Shown piece after piece: positions 40,897 to 50,176 of a stretch of DNA of 64,000 bases; within the stretch, counting starts at the first letter, position 1, and each line of letters starts with the position of its first letter. Under the pieces are notes generated by a model, which worked only from the letters and a program-made list of their open reading frames with translations, had not been told where the DNA came from and searched no databases. This DNA comes from Streptomyces sp. MRC013 (lineage in GTDB: Bacteria; Actinomycetota; Actinomycetes; Streptomycetales; Streptomycetaceae), in NCBI RefSeq assembly GCF_023614235.1, contig NZ_CP094264.1:3348001-3412000 (forward strand), read 5' to 3'. Position numbers and translations under genes: made by a program.

Positions 40897-42171
40897 ATGA
40901 ATGACTGGCCTGAAGGATGGTCCGGCGGCCGTGACGCGCGTCACGGCCGCGGCGGCGCCGACGCCCGGCCCGAGGGCGCCCGCGTGATGCCCCGCACGCG
41001 GCCCGGCTCCGTCCCGCCGCAGCAGCGGCAGGGGTACGACGACGCGGCCGGCGGCGCCGCACCGTACGACAGCGGCTACAACACGGGCCAGGTCTACGGC
41101 GTCCCCCGCGGCGGCCACGGCGGGGGACCGGGCGGCGGCGGCCGCGGGACCGGCACGCCGTCCCCGTCGTACGGCCCCGGTGCGCGCCCCGCGCCGGACT
41201 GGAGGCGCCGACTCAAGGTCGGCTCGATCGCGGTCGCGACCGTCCTGGTGGCCACGACGATCGGCACGTACTTCTGGGCCGACGGCAGGATGCGCCGCGA
41301 GGTGGACCTCTCGAAGGTCGTCGAGCGCCCGCAGGAGGGCGACTGCACGACGTACCTCATCGTCGGCTCCGACAGCCGCGAGGGCATGACCGGCGAGGAC
41401 ATGAAGCGCCTGCACACCGGTTTCGCCAAGGGCAAGCGCACCGACTCGATGATGATCCTCGCCGCCTGCGGCAGCGGGAACACGATGATCTCCCTGCCGC
41501 GCGACTCGGACGTGGAGATCCCCACGTTCGTCGGCTCCGAGTCCGGCAGGACGTTCAAGGGCACCGGCCGCCGCGTGAAGCTGAACGCGGCGTACGCCGA
41601 GGACGGCCCCGAACTGCTCGTCCGCACCGTCGAGCACAACACCGGACTGCGCATCGACCACTACGCGGAGATCGGCTTCGCCGGCTTCGCCAACATCGTC
41701 GACGCGCTCGGCGGGGTCGAGCTGACCATCGAGAAGGGCTTCAAGGACAAGAAGTCCGGCGCCGACTTCAAGGCGGGCAAGCAGACCCTCGACGGCGAGC
41801 AGGCGCTCGCCTTCGTCCGGACCCGCTACGCCTTCGCCGAGTCGGACCTGGCGCGGACGAAGAACCAGCAGAAGTTCCTCTCGGCGCTCGCCGGCCAGGC
41901 GGCGACGCCGGGCACGGTCCTCAACCCCTTCAGGCTGTACCCGACGCTCGGCGCCGGCCTCGACACGCTCATCGTCGACCAGGACATGTCGCTGTTCGAC
42001 CTCTCCGAGATGTTCTTCGCGATGAAGAGCGTCAACGGCGGGGACGGGAAATCCATGAACATGCCCGTCTCCGGCAGCCGCGGCGGCAACCTCGTCTGGG
42101 ACAAGGCGAAGGTGGGGGAGCTGGTGCGGCAGATCCAGAACGACGAGAAGGTCACCGTCACCGGCGACTGA
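40897..42171 (+). CDS. LCP-family glycopolymer ligase (2 of 5)
   Basis: A 424-residue LCP protein without the LytR_C domain. A Gly/Pro/Arg-rich cytoplasmic tail of about 110 residues is followed by a TM helix (VGSIAVATVLVATTIGTYFW). The LCP domain shows CTTYLIVGSDSREGMTGEDM, RTDSMMILAACGSGNTMISL, PRDSDVEIPTFVGSESG, RIDHYAEIGFAGFANIVDAL and LAFVRTRYAFAESDLARTKN. The internal segment GFAKGKRTDSM matches the actinobacterial subgroup that attaches arabinogalactan-like or teichoic polymers. It reads divergently from the thioesterase with a 118-bp gap. Confidence 0.92.
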   Translation: MNDWPEGWSGGRDARHGRGGADARPEGARVMPRTRPGSVPPQQRQGYDDAAGGAAPYDSGYNTGQVYGVPRGGHGGGPGGGGRGTGTPSPSYGPGARPAPDWRRRLKVGSIAVATVLVATTIGTYFWADGRMRREVDLSKVVERPQEGDCTTYLIVGSDSREGMTGEDMKRLHTGFAKGKRTDSMMILAACGSGNTMISLPRDSDVEIPTFVGSESGRTFKGTGRRVKLNAAYAEDGPELLVRTVEHNTGLRIDHYAEIGFAGFANIVDALGGVELTIEKGFKDKKSGADFKAGKQTLDGEQALAFVRTRYAFAESDLARTKNQQKFLSALAGQAATPGTVLNPFRLYPTLGAGLDTLIVDQDMSLFDLSEMFFAMKSVNGGDGKSMNMPVSGSRGGNLVWDKAKVGELVRQIQNDEKVTVTGD

Positions 42172-42179
42172 CGGCCGCG

Positions 42180-42219
42180 GGGCGGGGACGGCCACCGGAT
42201 CCGGTGGCCGCCCCCGCCC
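42180..42219. terminator. Bidirectional terminator palindrome
   Basis: GGCCACCGGATCCGGTGGCC (42190-42209) is a perfect 20-bp palindrome, extended by GGGCGGGGAC and GCCCCCGCCC on either side. It lies in the 66-bp gap between two convergent LCP genes. Confidence 0.8.
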
Positions 42220-42237
42220 CGCACGGCGTACCGCCCG

Positions 42238-44061
42238 CTACCACCGGTAGGGCTTGTACACGTCCATGCAGGCGCCGGCGTCGGCGCCGTTGGAGTTCTC
42301 CGCGTCCGGCGGCAGGTCGCCGGCCTCGGGCCGCTTGCGCTCCGGGAACGCGTCGCCCTCGCGCCAGTCCCCGCCGACCGTCAGCCTCAGCCCGTCCACG
42401 TCGCCGGCGGCCCGTACCGCGTCGGCGGGCAGGCCGACCGCCTTCGCCACAGACAGCGCGTCCGCCCTGCCCTGCGCGCCCGACGACTCGGGGTAGGCGA
42501 GGACCGTCTCCGCCGCGGGCGTCATGTCCCGGGACACCACGGCCCCGGTGAAACCCTTGCCGCGCAGCACCTCGGCGATCCCGCCGGCGCGGCCCCGCAC
42601 CACGTACCGCCCGTCCGCGCCGGTGCCGTTGGCGACGGTGACGGTGAGCGAGGACGGCGCGGCGGCGGCCGGCCCGGCCTCCTTCGGCGCGGCGGACGGC
42701 TTCGCCGCCGGGGCGGGCCCGCCGTTGCCGTCGAAGGGGACGTCCTCGCGGAGCATCCGCCACATCTGCTGCGCGGGCTTCTCGACGGGCACCAGGTGGG
42801 CGCGGTTGCGGGGGTCCTCGACCGTCGGCAGCGTCGTCATGGTGATGCGGTTGGTGGGGACGTCCTTCAACTCCATGGCCAGGTCGAAGAGCTTCCTCAC
42901 CGAGCCCAGGCCCTCGGACACCTCCAGCGCCTTGGTCCCGGCCTCGGCGAGGTCCATGACGCGCCCGGTGTCGGTGAACGCGTTCTGCTCCTTGAGCTGG
43001 CGCAGCATCGCGTTCATGTACATGTGCTGGGCCTTGGCGCGCCCCTGGTCGTTGAAGAACGCGTGCCGGGTGCGCAGCCACTGGAGCGCCTGTTCGCCCT
43101 TGACGTACGTCTCGCCGGCCCTCAGCTTCAGCCCGGAGCCGCCCGGGACCTGCGGGGTCGGCCGGTCCCAGACGTTCTGCCTGACGCACACCGGTACGCC
43201 GCCGACCGCGTCGGCCATCCGCACCACGCCGGCGAAGTCGACCATCATCCAGTGGTCGATGTAGACACCGGTGAGCTTCTCCCACGTGGTCAGGGTGCAG
43301 CCGGGCCCGCCGCGCTGCAGGGACTCGGTGATGATCCGCTCGGTCGGCGGGTACTCCTCGCCCGTCGCGGCGTCCCTGCAGGCGGGTATGGGGACACGGG
43401 TGTCGCGCGGGACGCTCACTACGGCGGCGCTCCTGCGGTCGGCGGAGACGTGCAGCAGCATCTGCACGTCACCGCGCGGCTTGTCGCCCACGGTGTCCTT
43501 GGCGCCGCCGAGCGCGAGGTTCTCCTTGGAGTTGCGGCCGTCCGCACCGATCAGCAGGATGTTGAGCGGGGTGTTGCCGGACGCGTCGGGCGCGCCCTTC
43601 TCCACGCCGCTGTCACCGCCGCTGCGGTGACCGCTGCGGATGTTGCCGTTGAGGTGCTCGATGTAGAGGTACCCGGCGCCCGCGGTGGCCAGTATGAGCA
43701 GCGACAGCACCGAGGCGGCCCAGCGGAACACCCGCCGCCTGCCGCCCGCGGCGCGCTGCCGCGCCCTGTGGCCGGCCGCGCGGCGGCCGCCCCCCGCGCC
43801 CCGCGCGCCGGGCTCGGGCCGGCCGTCCGGCCCGCCGCCCTCCTCCCCGTCCGGCCCGTCGTCCGCGCGCCGGGCACCCCCGCGCCCGGCGCCGGGCGTC
43901 GCGCCCGCCCCCGTACCGCCGTCCGCCGCGGTGCCGGCGCCGGTCCGGCCGTCCGCCGGGCCCCGCCCGCCCGGTCCGGCGCTCCGGCCCGGGTCACGGG
44001 CGCTCCGGGCGTGCGGGACGCCGTCTCGCGTCCCCTCCCCACGCACGCTGCTGTGTCCCAC
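42238..44061 (-). CDS. LCP-family glycopolymer ligase with LytR_C domain (3 of 5)
   Basis: A 607-residue LCP protein. About 115 residues of Gly/Ala/Arg-rich cytoplasmic tail lead to a TM helix (AASVLSLLILATAGAGYLYI). The LCP domain contains PLNILLIGADGRNSKENLAL, VQMLLHVSADRRSAAVVSVP, YIDHWMMVDFAGVVRMADAV and QALQWLRTRHAFFNDQGRAK. The LytR_C domain starts at SLTVTVANGTGADGRYVVRG and the chain ends in CMDVYKPYRW. GTG 44061 is preceded by GGGGAG. The gene lies in line with the next two LCP genes upstream, with only 32 bp to the neighbour, so a joint transcript is likely. Confidence 0.92.
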   Translation of the reverse strand: MGHSSVRGEGTRDGVPHARSARDPGRSAGPGGRGPADGRTGAGTAADGGTGAGATPGAGRGGARRADDGPDGEEGGGPDGRPEPGARGAGGGRRAAGHRARQRAAGGRRRVFRWAASVLSLLILATAGAGYLYIEHLNGNIRSGHRSGGDSGVEKGAPDASGNTPLNILLIGADGRNSKENLALGGAKDTVGDKPRGDVQMLLHVSADRRSAAVVSVPRDTRVPIPACRDAATGEEYPPTERIITESLQRGGPGCTLTTWEKLTGVYIDHWMMVDFAGVVRMADAVGGVPVCVRQNVWDRPTPQVPGGSGLKLRAGETYVKGEQALQWLRTRHAFFNDQGRAKAQHMYMNAMLRQLKEQNAFTDTGRVMDLAEAGTKALEVSEGLGSVRKLFDLAMELKDVPTNRITMTTLPTVEDPRNRAHLVPVEKPAQQMWRMLREDVPFDGNGGPAPAAKPSAAPKEAGPAAAAPSSLTVTVANGTGADGRYVVRGRAGGIAEVLRGKGFTGAVVSRDMTPAAETVLAYPESSGAQGRADALSVAKAVGLPADAVRAAGDVDGLRLTVGGDWREGDAFPERKRPEAGDLPPDAENSNGADAGACMDVYKPYRW

Positions 44062-44093
44062 CCACGTCTCCCCTGTCGTCCCTCACGTCCGCG

Positions 44094-45902
44094 TCACTTC
44101 GCGCACACCTGCTTGTCCGCCGCCACCGCGCCCTCCGGCGCCTTCGCCGGGCCGGTGAGGGGGACCCCCGCACCCCTGAAGTCCCGGCCGAGGGTGAGGG
44201 TCATCGGCTCGCGCTCCCCGGCGTCCGCCGTCCCCTGCTTCAGCGCCGACGCGGGCAGCCCCATCAGGTCGGCGAGCGCGCGGGCCTGGTCCGCCTGGTT
44301 CGGCGCGTACTCCAGGGTCGTCCTCGCGATCTCCGCCGGGGCGTTGGCCCTGTTCGTCGACTTCAGGACGCCCGCGGAGTTCTGCAGCCAGTTGATCGTC
44401 GCCTGGGCGCCGCCGCCCACGCCGCTGCCGTTGTACACGTCGACCCGCACGTCGGCGGGCTTGGCGCGGGGGCCCTTGAGGAGCGCGGCCTGCGCCTCCT
44501 TCCGGGCGTTCTGGGCGTCCTTCTCCTTCTTCTCCACCTCGGTGAGCGAGATGTCGTTCTTGATGATCGAGAAGAGCGGCTCGGCCTTCGCCTCGTCGAG
44601 GACGACCGTCGCCTTGACCTGCTCGGCGGGGTTGTCGAGTACCGGGATCGTGGCGAAGGTGATGTTCTTGGGGTCGACCTTGGCGATCTCCATGCCCAGG
44701 TCCTTGAGCTTGTTGACGTCGCCTATGCCGCGGTCGACGGTGAGCGCGTCGGTCGCCGCGTCGGCGAGGGCCAGCAGCTTCGAGGGGCTGGTCAGCGTGT
44801 CGCTCGACTTCATCTTGCGGAACATCGAGCCCATGAACTGCTGCTGCGTCCGGATGCGGCTCAGGTCGCTCTTGTTGCCGAACGCCTGCCGGGTGCGGAC
44901 GAACGCCAGCGCCTGCTCGCCCTCGATGACGCTCGTGCCGGCGGGCAGGTCGAGGCCGGACTTCTTGTCCTTCACGGCCTGCTCGACGCACACCTCGACC
45001 CCGCCGACGGCCGACGACAGCGTCTTCACGGCGTTGAAGTCGACCATCATGAAGTGGTCGATGGGGACGCCGGTCATCTCGTGGACGGTGGCCATGGTGC
45101 AGCCCGGGTCCCGGTCCATCTGGCCGAGGCTGGTGTTGAACCGCACGCCGCTCTGGGCGGGGATCTTCTTCTCCGAGCCGTCCTGGAACCTCGTCGTGCA
45201 CTCGGGGATGTCGGTGATCAGGTCGCGCGGGATGGACAGCGCCGTGGCGTTCGTGCGGTCCTTGGAGACGTGCAGGAGGATCGTGGTGTCGGCGTGGCCG
45301 GGGCTGTCCCTGTCGCCGTAGCCGGAGTTGCCGTCGCCGGTGCGCTTGTCGGTGCCGATGACCAGGATGTTGATGGCCTGGTCCCTCTTGAAGCCGCTGC
45401 CGCCGCCGGCGCCCGCGACGTCGATGGTGCTGAGGTTCCCGTTGAACCGCTCGTACAGGTAGTAGGCGCCGGCGCCGGTGGTGAGGAGGACGAACGCGGT
45501 CACCCCGCCCGTCCACACGAGCGCCTTCTTCGTACGGGTCTTCCTGCCCTTGCCCTTGCCCCGGCGCCGGCCGGCCGCCGGGGCCGCGGCGCGGCGCCCG
45601 CCGCCCTGCGCGGGCGGCTCGGCGGCCCGGCGCCTGCGCTGCCCGGGGACCTCCGCCGCGCGGCGCCGGGACCCCGTCGGCGCCTCCTCGGCCGTGGCGG
45701 CCGGCGCGGCGGCGGACGAGGACGGCCCGTGGGCGGCGCGGCGCTTGCGGGGCGGCGGGGCGGTGGCGCGGGACGGCGCGGAGGACGGGGACCGCTCCGC
45801 GGAGTCGTCCAGTCGCAGTTCGTAGTTACCGGTCTGCGGGTTGAGCACCCACTGGTCGGCGGGGTCGATGCCCTCCGCCCCTCCACGGCTGTGCGCGTCC
45901 AC
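44094..45902 (-). CDS. LCP-family glycopolymer ligase with LytR_C domain (4 of 5)
   Basis: A 602-residue LCP protein. The start GTG 45902 is preceded by GGAGGATTCAGGCGACC and yields VDAHSRGGAEGIDPADQWVL; PQTGNYELRLDDSA is a feature of a conserved Streptomyces LCP group. A basic tail precedes the TM helix (VWTGGVTAFVLLTTGAGAYY). The LCP domain has AINILVIGTDKRTGDGNSGY, HADTTILLHVSKDRTNATAL, SIPRDLITDIPEC, PIDHFMMVDFNAVKTLSSAV and LAFVRTRQAFGNKSDLSRIR. The LytR_C domain is DVRVDVYNGSGVGGGAQATI. It extends to a C-terminal QVCAK. The role is attachment of a glycopolymer to the wall. Confidence 0.93.
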   Translation of the reverse strand: MDAHSRGGAEGIDPADQWVLNPQTGNYELRLDDSAERSPSSAPSRATAPPPRKRRAAHGPSSSAAAPAATAEEAPTGSRRRAAEVPGQRRRRAAEPPAQGGGRRAAAPAAGRRRGKGKGRKTRTKKALVWTGGVTAFVLLTTGAGAYYLYERFNGNLSTIDVAGAGGGSGFKRDQAINILVIGTDKRTGDGNSGYGDRDSPGHADTTILLHVSKDRTNATALSIPRDLITDIPECTTRFQDGSEKKIPAQSGVRFNTSLGQMDRDPGCTMATVHEMTGVPIDHFMMVDFNAVKTLSSAVGGVEVCVEQAVKDKKSGLDLPAGTSVIEGEQALAFVRTRQAFGNKSDLSRIRTQQQFMGSMFRKMKSSDTLTSPSKLLALADAATDALTVDRGIGDVNKLKDLGMEIAKVDPKNITFATIPVLDNPAEQVKATVVLDEAKAEPLFSIIKNDISLTEVEKKEKDAQNARKEAQAALLKGPRAKPADVRVDVYNGSGVGGGAQATINWLQNSAGVLKSTNRANAPAEIARTTLEYAPNQADQARALADLMGLPASALKQGTADAGEREPMTLTLGRDFRGAGVPLTGPAKAPEGAVAADKQVCAK

Positions 45903-46153
45903 GGTCGCCTGAATCCTCCGTCGGTGCCACGCGAGGCGCCCTCCCCCAGCGGGGCGCTCGGTCCTTCGATCCACGGGCGCGGCTCCTGCTCGAAAAGCCC
46001 GCACCGGATCGCGTCACACTATCCGCCCAGTTCAGCGCGGAGCGACGTCCGTGACAAATTCCACGTCCCTTACAAGCGGGCAATCCGCTCAATCGTCATA
46101 CTCCGCCTCCCCGTCGCGGCTCCCCCCGGGGTCTTCCCGCGGGTCCCACGGGC

Positions 46154-47355
46154 TCAGGGGCAGGCGTTCGCGGCCGCGTCGGTCCCGGTGAACGTGGGGA
46201 CCGGGGCGGGCGTGCGGGAGCCGCCCGGCGGGGCCTTCGGGGGGGTGCTCGTCCCGGCCGTCCCCCCGGTGGACGGCGCCGTGGGGACCGCCCCGCCGCC
46301 GTCCCGTCCGGCGGCCGGGGCGACCGCGACCGGCGCGTCCGCGCGCAGCCGCCGGAACAGCCGCCCCGCGTCCGGCTGCACCAGTTCGTCCCGGTTCGGG
46401 TCGGCGTGGTGGGGCCGCCGGGGAACCGTCAGGAAGCGCACCTTCTCGGTGGGGACGTCGCGCAGCCGCCGGGCCAGGTCGTACAGGCCCCTCAGCGAGC
46501 CGAGCCCCGGGTCGGTGGTGACCGACCGGGTGGCCGCGTCCAGGACCGGGTACAGCCGGGCCGGGTTGAGCAGCACGCCGTTGCTCTGCACCTTCGTCAC
46601 CAGCGCGCCGAGGAACTCCTGCTGCCGGTTCATGCGCTCGGTGTCGCTGCCGCCGCCGAGCGACTTGCGGGCCCGTACGTAGCCGAGGGCCTGCTCGCCG
46701 TCGAGCGTCCGCGGCCCGGCCGGCAGCTCCAGCCTGGCGTCCGGGTCGTCGATGGGCTCGCGGACGCACACCCGTACGCCGCCGACGGCGTCCACCATGT
46801 CCTTGAAGCCCCGGAAGTCGACCACCATGTGGTGGTCGACGCGGATGCCGGTCAGCCTCTCGACCGTGCGGACCGTGCACGCCGTCCCGCCCACCTGGAA
46901 GGCCAGGTTGAACTGGGCGAACCGCGGCGCCGACCGGCCGCCCGCCCTCGTGCGGCAGCCCGGTACCCCGACCATCAGGTCGCGCGGGATCGACACGGCG
47001 GTCACGCCGTGGCCGCGCGCCGACAGGTGCAGCAGGATCGTCGTGTCGGACCGCTGGGTGCCCCGGTCCCGCCCGTACTCGGCGTTCTCCCCGGCCCGGG
47101 TGTCGGAGCCGACGAGCAGGACGTTCCGGCCGCCGCGCGGGACGGGGGCGGGGCGCTCCCGCTCGTAGCGCTCCAGTTCGGCCACCGCCGCCGCGTCGGT
47201 GGTGATGTTGCCGTCGAGCTTCCGGTACAGCCACCAGCCGGTGCCGGCCGCCGCGAGGACGACGACGGACGAGCCGAGCGCCGCCCAGCGCGACCAGACC
47301 GGCCGGCGCCCGGCCGGGGCGCCCGGGCCGGGGGAGTGCCGGCGGTGTCCGTCAC
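46154..47355 (-). CDS. LCP-family glycopolymer ligase (5 of 5), N-terminus frameshifted
   Basis: An LCP protein of about 400 residues. The TM helix (WAALGSSVVVLAAAGTGWWL) and LCP domain are intact: NVLLVGSDTRAGENAEYGRD, SDTTILLHLSARGHGVTAVS, IPRDLMVGVPGC, RVDHHMVVDFRGFKDMVDAV and LGYVRARKSLGGGSDTERMN. No LytR_C domain is present; the tail is Pro/Gly/Thr-rich and ends in NACP. In the domain frame no start codon exists before it runs into the upstream gene. In the neighbouring frame GTG 47355 gives VTDTAGTPPARAPRPG behind GAAGGA, a natural N-terminus. One indel in the GC run at about 47300-47340 would join them. Either a sequence error or a recent mutation. Confidence 0.8.
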
Positions 47356-47547
47356 GTCGTCGGTCCGTCCTTCGAAGGCGTCGGCCGCCCCGCGCGGGGG
47401 TCCGCGTCCGGTGAGGCGTACCGCCGATGATGTACCGGGAAGGCTCCCGGTACCCGGCGGACCCGGCACGCGGTCCGCCGGACGGGTGGCCGGCGGCGTA
47501 CCGGGCGGCCCCGGCCCGCGTGCCCGCGCCGGGCGGCCCCGGGCGCG

Positions 47548-48321
47548 TCAGACGGCGTCGGCCCGGTGGGTGGCGCGCTCGCTCCCGACCCGCGCGGCCA
47601 GGTCCTCGGGCGCCAGCCGGTCCAGGTGAGGGCACAGGACGACGGAGCCGCCCGCCGCCAGCGGCGCGTACAGGCCCGCGGCCACGCCGTCCCAGTCGTC
47701 CCAGGCCAGTCCGGACAGCAGCCGCGACCCGGGGCCGAGACCGCGCCGGGCCGCGTCCGCGCGCGCCCGGTCGACCAGCGCGGCGCCGGTCAGTTCCGTG
47801 CGGCCGCCCGCGCGGTCGCGCACGGCGAGGGCGGGGGCGCCGGGCTCGACGGGGGCGTACGGGGCGAACCGGTCGCCCTGGCCCGGCACCTCGACCGCGT
47901 AGTCGTCGTAGCCGGCGGGCGGCGCGGGGAAGCGGCGTCCCAGCGGGGCCAGCGACAGGGCGAGGCGGCCGCCGGCGCAGGCCAGGCCCTCGTCGAGCCG
48001 GTCGGGGCCGGCCACCACGTGGTCCGCGTCCGCGGGGTCCCCGTCCAGGTCGGCGACCACGCCCGCGGACGCGCAGGCGAGCAGCCAGACGGCGGTCTGC
48101 CAGTGCGCGGGCAGCAGCAGCGCGATCCGTTCGCCGGGCTCGGCGCAGAGCCCGTCCTGCAGCAGGTTCGCCGTCTTGGCCACCCAGTTGGCGAAGGTGG
48201 CCACCGAAAGTTCGACGCGCTCACCGGTGGCGTCGTCGTAGTACGTGACCAAGGGGCGGGCCGGGTCCGCGGCGAGCGCGGATCGCAGCAGGTCGGCGGG
48301 GGTGCGGTCGCTGGCGTTCAC
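47548..48321 (-). CDS. TIGR03089-family protein
   Basis: A 257-residue actinobacterial protein of the TIGR03089 family, a relative of the N-terminal part of AMP-forming ligases. It begins MNASDRTPADLLRSALAADP, has the strand-helix run LVTYYDDATGERVELSVATF and NWVAKTANLLQDGLCAEPGE, then RIALLLPAHWQTAVWLLACA. The adenylate-forming P-loop and the C-terminal lysine domain are missing, so it is not a ligase. No function is established. It reads in the same direction as the upstream end of the LCP series and is 193 bp from it. Confidence 0.88.
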   Translation of the reverse strand: MNASDRTPADLLRSALAADPARPLVTYYDDATGERVELSVATFANWVAKTANLLQDGLCAEPGERIALLLPAHWQTAVWLLACASAGVVADLDGDPADADHVVAGPDRLDEGLACAGGRLALSLAPLGRRFPAPPAGYDDYAVEVPGQGDRFAPYAPVEPGAPALAVRDRAGGRTELTGAALVDRARADAARRGLGPGSRLLSGLAWDDWDGVAAGLYAPLAAGGSVVLCPHLDRLAPEDLAARVGSERATHRADAV

Positions 48322-48448
48322 GCGGGAAAGGGTACGCGGGCGCGGCGGGGGCGGCGGGCCGAGCGGGTGATCCCGTACTCCGGACGGGCCGATGGGGCGT
48401 CAGGAAATCCGGGAAGCGCAACTCCGGTGAAATGTCCACTATCTGGCT

Positions 48449-50023
48449 ATGCGTTCCATTCGAGTTCCCTTGATCGGCGTAGCGGTCGCGGTCGCCACCG
48501 CCTCCGGCTCCGCCCTCGCGCTGCCCCTTCCCCTGTCCGCGCCGGCCGTCGCCGCACCCGCGGCGGACGGTGCGCCGGATCCCGGCTCCACCCGCTCCCT
48601 GCCCCTCGCGCCGCTCCCCGGACACGAGCGCAGCGCGGACCCCGGCACCCGCGCCGCCCAGGGCCTGCCGCGCCGGGACGTCGAACCGTTCTCCCTGCTC
48701 GGCGTGGTCTGGGACGAGCCCGACGCCGAACTGCACGGCACCGTCCAGGTGCGCACGCGGTCCACCGCGACCGGCGCCTGGTCGTCCTGGCAGGACCTGG
48801 AGACCCACCAGGGCGACCACGCCGCCGACCCCGGTACGGCCGAGGCCCGTTCCCGGGCGGTGCGCGGCGGGACCGCCCCGCTGTGGGTGGGCGAGTCGGA
48901 CGGCGTCGAGGTGCGCGTACGGCCCGGGGCGCCCGACGGGCGCGGCGCGGCGCCCGCCCTGCCGCGCGGCCTGCGGGTCGACCTGGTCCACCCGGGCGGC
49001 GATCCGGCCGGCGGGGCGGCACCCGCCGCCCCGGGCGCCGCGCCGCAGGACGACCCGGACGTGGAGGAGCCCGCGGAGGAGGACGGGGAGACCGGCACCG
49101 GCGAGGACACCGGCACCGGCGAGGACACCGGCACCGGCGAGGACACGGGCACCGGCGAGGACACGGGTGCGGGCGAGGACACCGGGACCGGCGAGCCCGC
49201 CGACGAGGACACCGGAACCGCCGACCCGGCCGAGGACGAGAGCCCCTTCGAACCCGACGACCCCGGTGAGGACGCCTCCGACGTGCTCACCGCCGAGGAG
49301 TCCGCCGCCTCGGCCGTCAACGCCGACCTCGCCCCCCTGGGCGCCACCGAGATCCCCGAGCTCTCCAAGGCCGAGACCGAGGAGAGCCTCCCGGACACCA
49401 CCGCCGCGAAGCCGTACATCGGCCCGCGCCCGCGCATCGTCACCCGCAAGGGATGGGGCGCCGACGAGAAGCTGCGCGAACCGAACTTCCTGTACACCAA
49501 GTCCGTCCAGGTGGCCTTCGTCCACCACAGCGCCACCGGCAACAACTACACCTGCGCCCAGGCGCCCTCCGTCCTGCGCGGCATCTACCGCTACCACGTG
49601 CAGAGCATGGGGTGGCGGGACCTCGGCTACAACTTCGCCGTCGACAAGTGCGGGACCGTCTACGAGGGCCGCGCCGGCGGCGTGGCCAAGCCCGTCCAGG
49701 GCGCCCACACCCTCGGCTTCAACACCAACACCACCGGTGTCGCGGTGCTCGGCTCGTTCTCCTCCGCCACCCCGCCCGCCAAGGCCGTCACCGCCGTGGC
49801 GAAGCTGACGGCGTGGAAACTGGGCCTCCACGCGAAGGACCCGCGCGCCAGGAGCACCCTGACCTCGGGCGGCGGAAACCGGTACAAGAAGGGCACGAAG
49901 GTCCCGTTCGTCAACGTCTCCGGGCACCGCGACGGCTACGCCACCGCCTGCCCCGGGGCCAAGCTGTACGGCAAGCTCGGAACGGTCCGCTCCGCCGCGG
50001 CCAAGTACCAGGGCAGGCCCTGA
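48449..50023 (+). CDS. Secreted N-acetylmuramoyl-L-alanine amidase (PGRP/Amidase_2)
   Basis: A 524-residue exported peptidoglycan amidase. A Sec signal peptide (VPLIGVAVAVATASGSALAL) is followed by a beta-rich domain with TGAWSSWQDLETHQG, then an acidic linker made of GTGEDT repeats (about residues 214-250). The C-terminal amidase domain contains VAFVHHSATGNNYTCAQAPS with the first zinc histidine, YRYHVQSMGWRDLGYNFAVD, and VSGHRDGYATACPGAKLYG with the second histidine and the cysteine position. It cleaves the bond between muramic acid and the stem peptide. The amidase domain is of the PGRP type common in Streptomyces. It diverges from the TIGR03089 gene. Confidence 0.93.
   Translation: MRSIRVPLIGVAVAVATASGSALALPLPLSAPAVAAPAADGAPDPGSTRSLPLAPLPGHERSADPGTRAAQGLPRRDVEPFSLLGVVWDEPDAELHGTVQVRTRSTATGAWSSWQDLETHQGDHAADPGTAEARSRAVRGGTAPLWVGESDGVEVRVRPGAPDGRGAAPALPRGLRVDLVHPGGDPAGGAAPAAPGAAPQDDPDVEEPAEEDGETGTGEDTGTGEDTGTGEDTGTGEDTGAGEDTGTGEPADEDTGTADPAEDESPFEPDDPGEDASDVLTAEESAASAVNADLAPLGATEIPELSKAETEESLPDTTAAKPYIGPRPRIVTRKGWGADEKLREPNFLYTKSVQVAFVHHSATGNNYTCAQAPSVLRGIYRYHVQSMGWRDLGYNFAVDKCGTVYEGRAGGVAKPVQGAHTLGFNTNTTGVAVLGSFSSATPPAKAVTAVAKLTAWKLGLHAKDPRARSTLTSGGGNRYKKGTKVPFVNVSGHRDGYATACPGAKLYGKLGTVRSAAAKYQGRP
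49091..49197 (+). repeat. 18-bp tandem repeat coding for GTGEDT
   Basis: Inside the amidase gene, GGCACCGGCGAGGACACC recurs about six times with small changes. It encodes the acidic, flexible linker between the N-terminal domain and the amidase domain. Confidence 0.85.
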
Positions 50024-50102
50024 CCGGGGCGCCGCGCCCGGCCGTCCGCCCGGGTCCGCCTAGGATCTGCCTACACTGCCTGGTCGTGCCGATCATATGA
50101 GC

Positions 50103-50126
50103 GCGCTCCGGCCGGGGCCGGAGCGC
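50103..50126 (+). terminator. Terminator hairpin behind the amidase gene
   Basis: GCGCTCCGGCC (50103-50113) and GGCCGGAGCGC (50116-50126) are exact reverse complements with a 2-nt loop, 80 bp after the amidase stop and 50 bp before the nucleotidyltransferase start. Confidence 0.65.
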
Positions 50127-50176
50127 CGGATCGGTCACCTCCCGACGACCGGTCCAGTAGGAAGCAGAGACGACAG

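Noticed and set aside
38689-42195. A 1168-codon open frame on the minus strand opposite the first two LCP genes and the thioesterase
   Set aside because: It crosses three real genes on both strands and shows no domain; a GC artefact.
49091-49197. Antisense gene made of long Pro/Val/Ser repeats opposite the amidase linker
   Set aside because: It is the reverse reading of the GTGEDT linker repeat.
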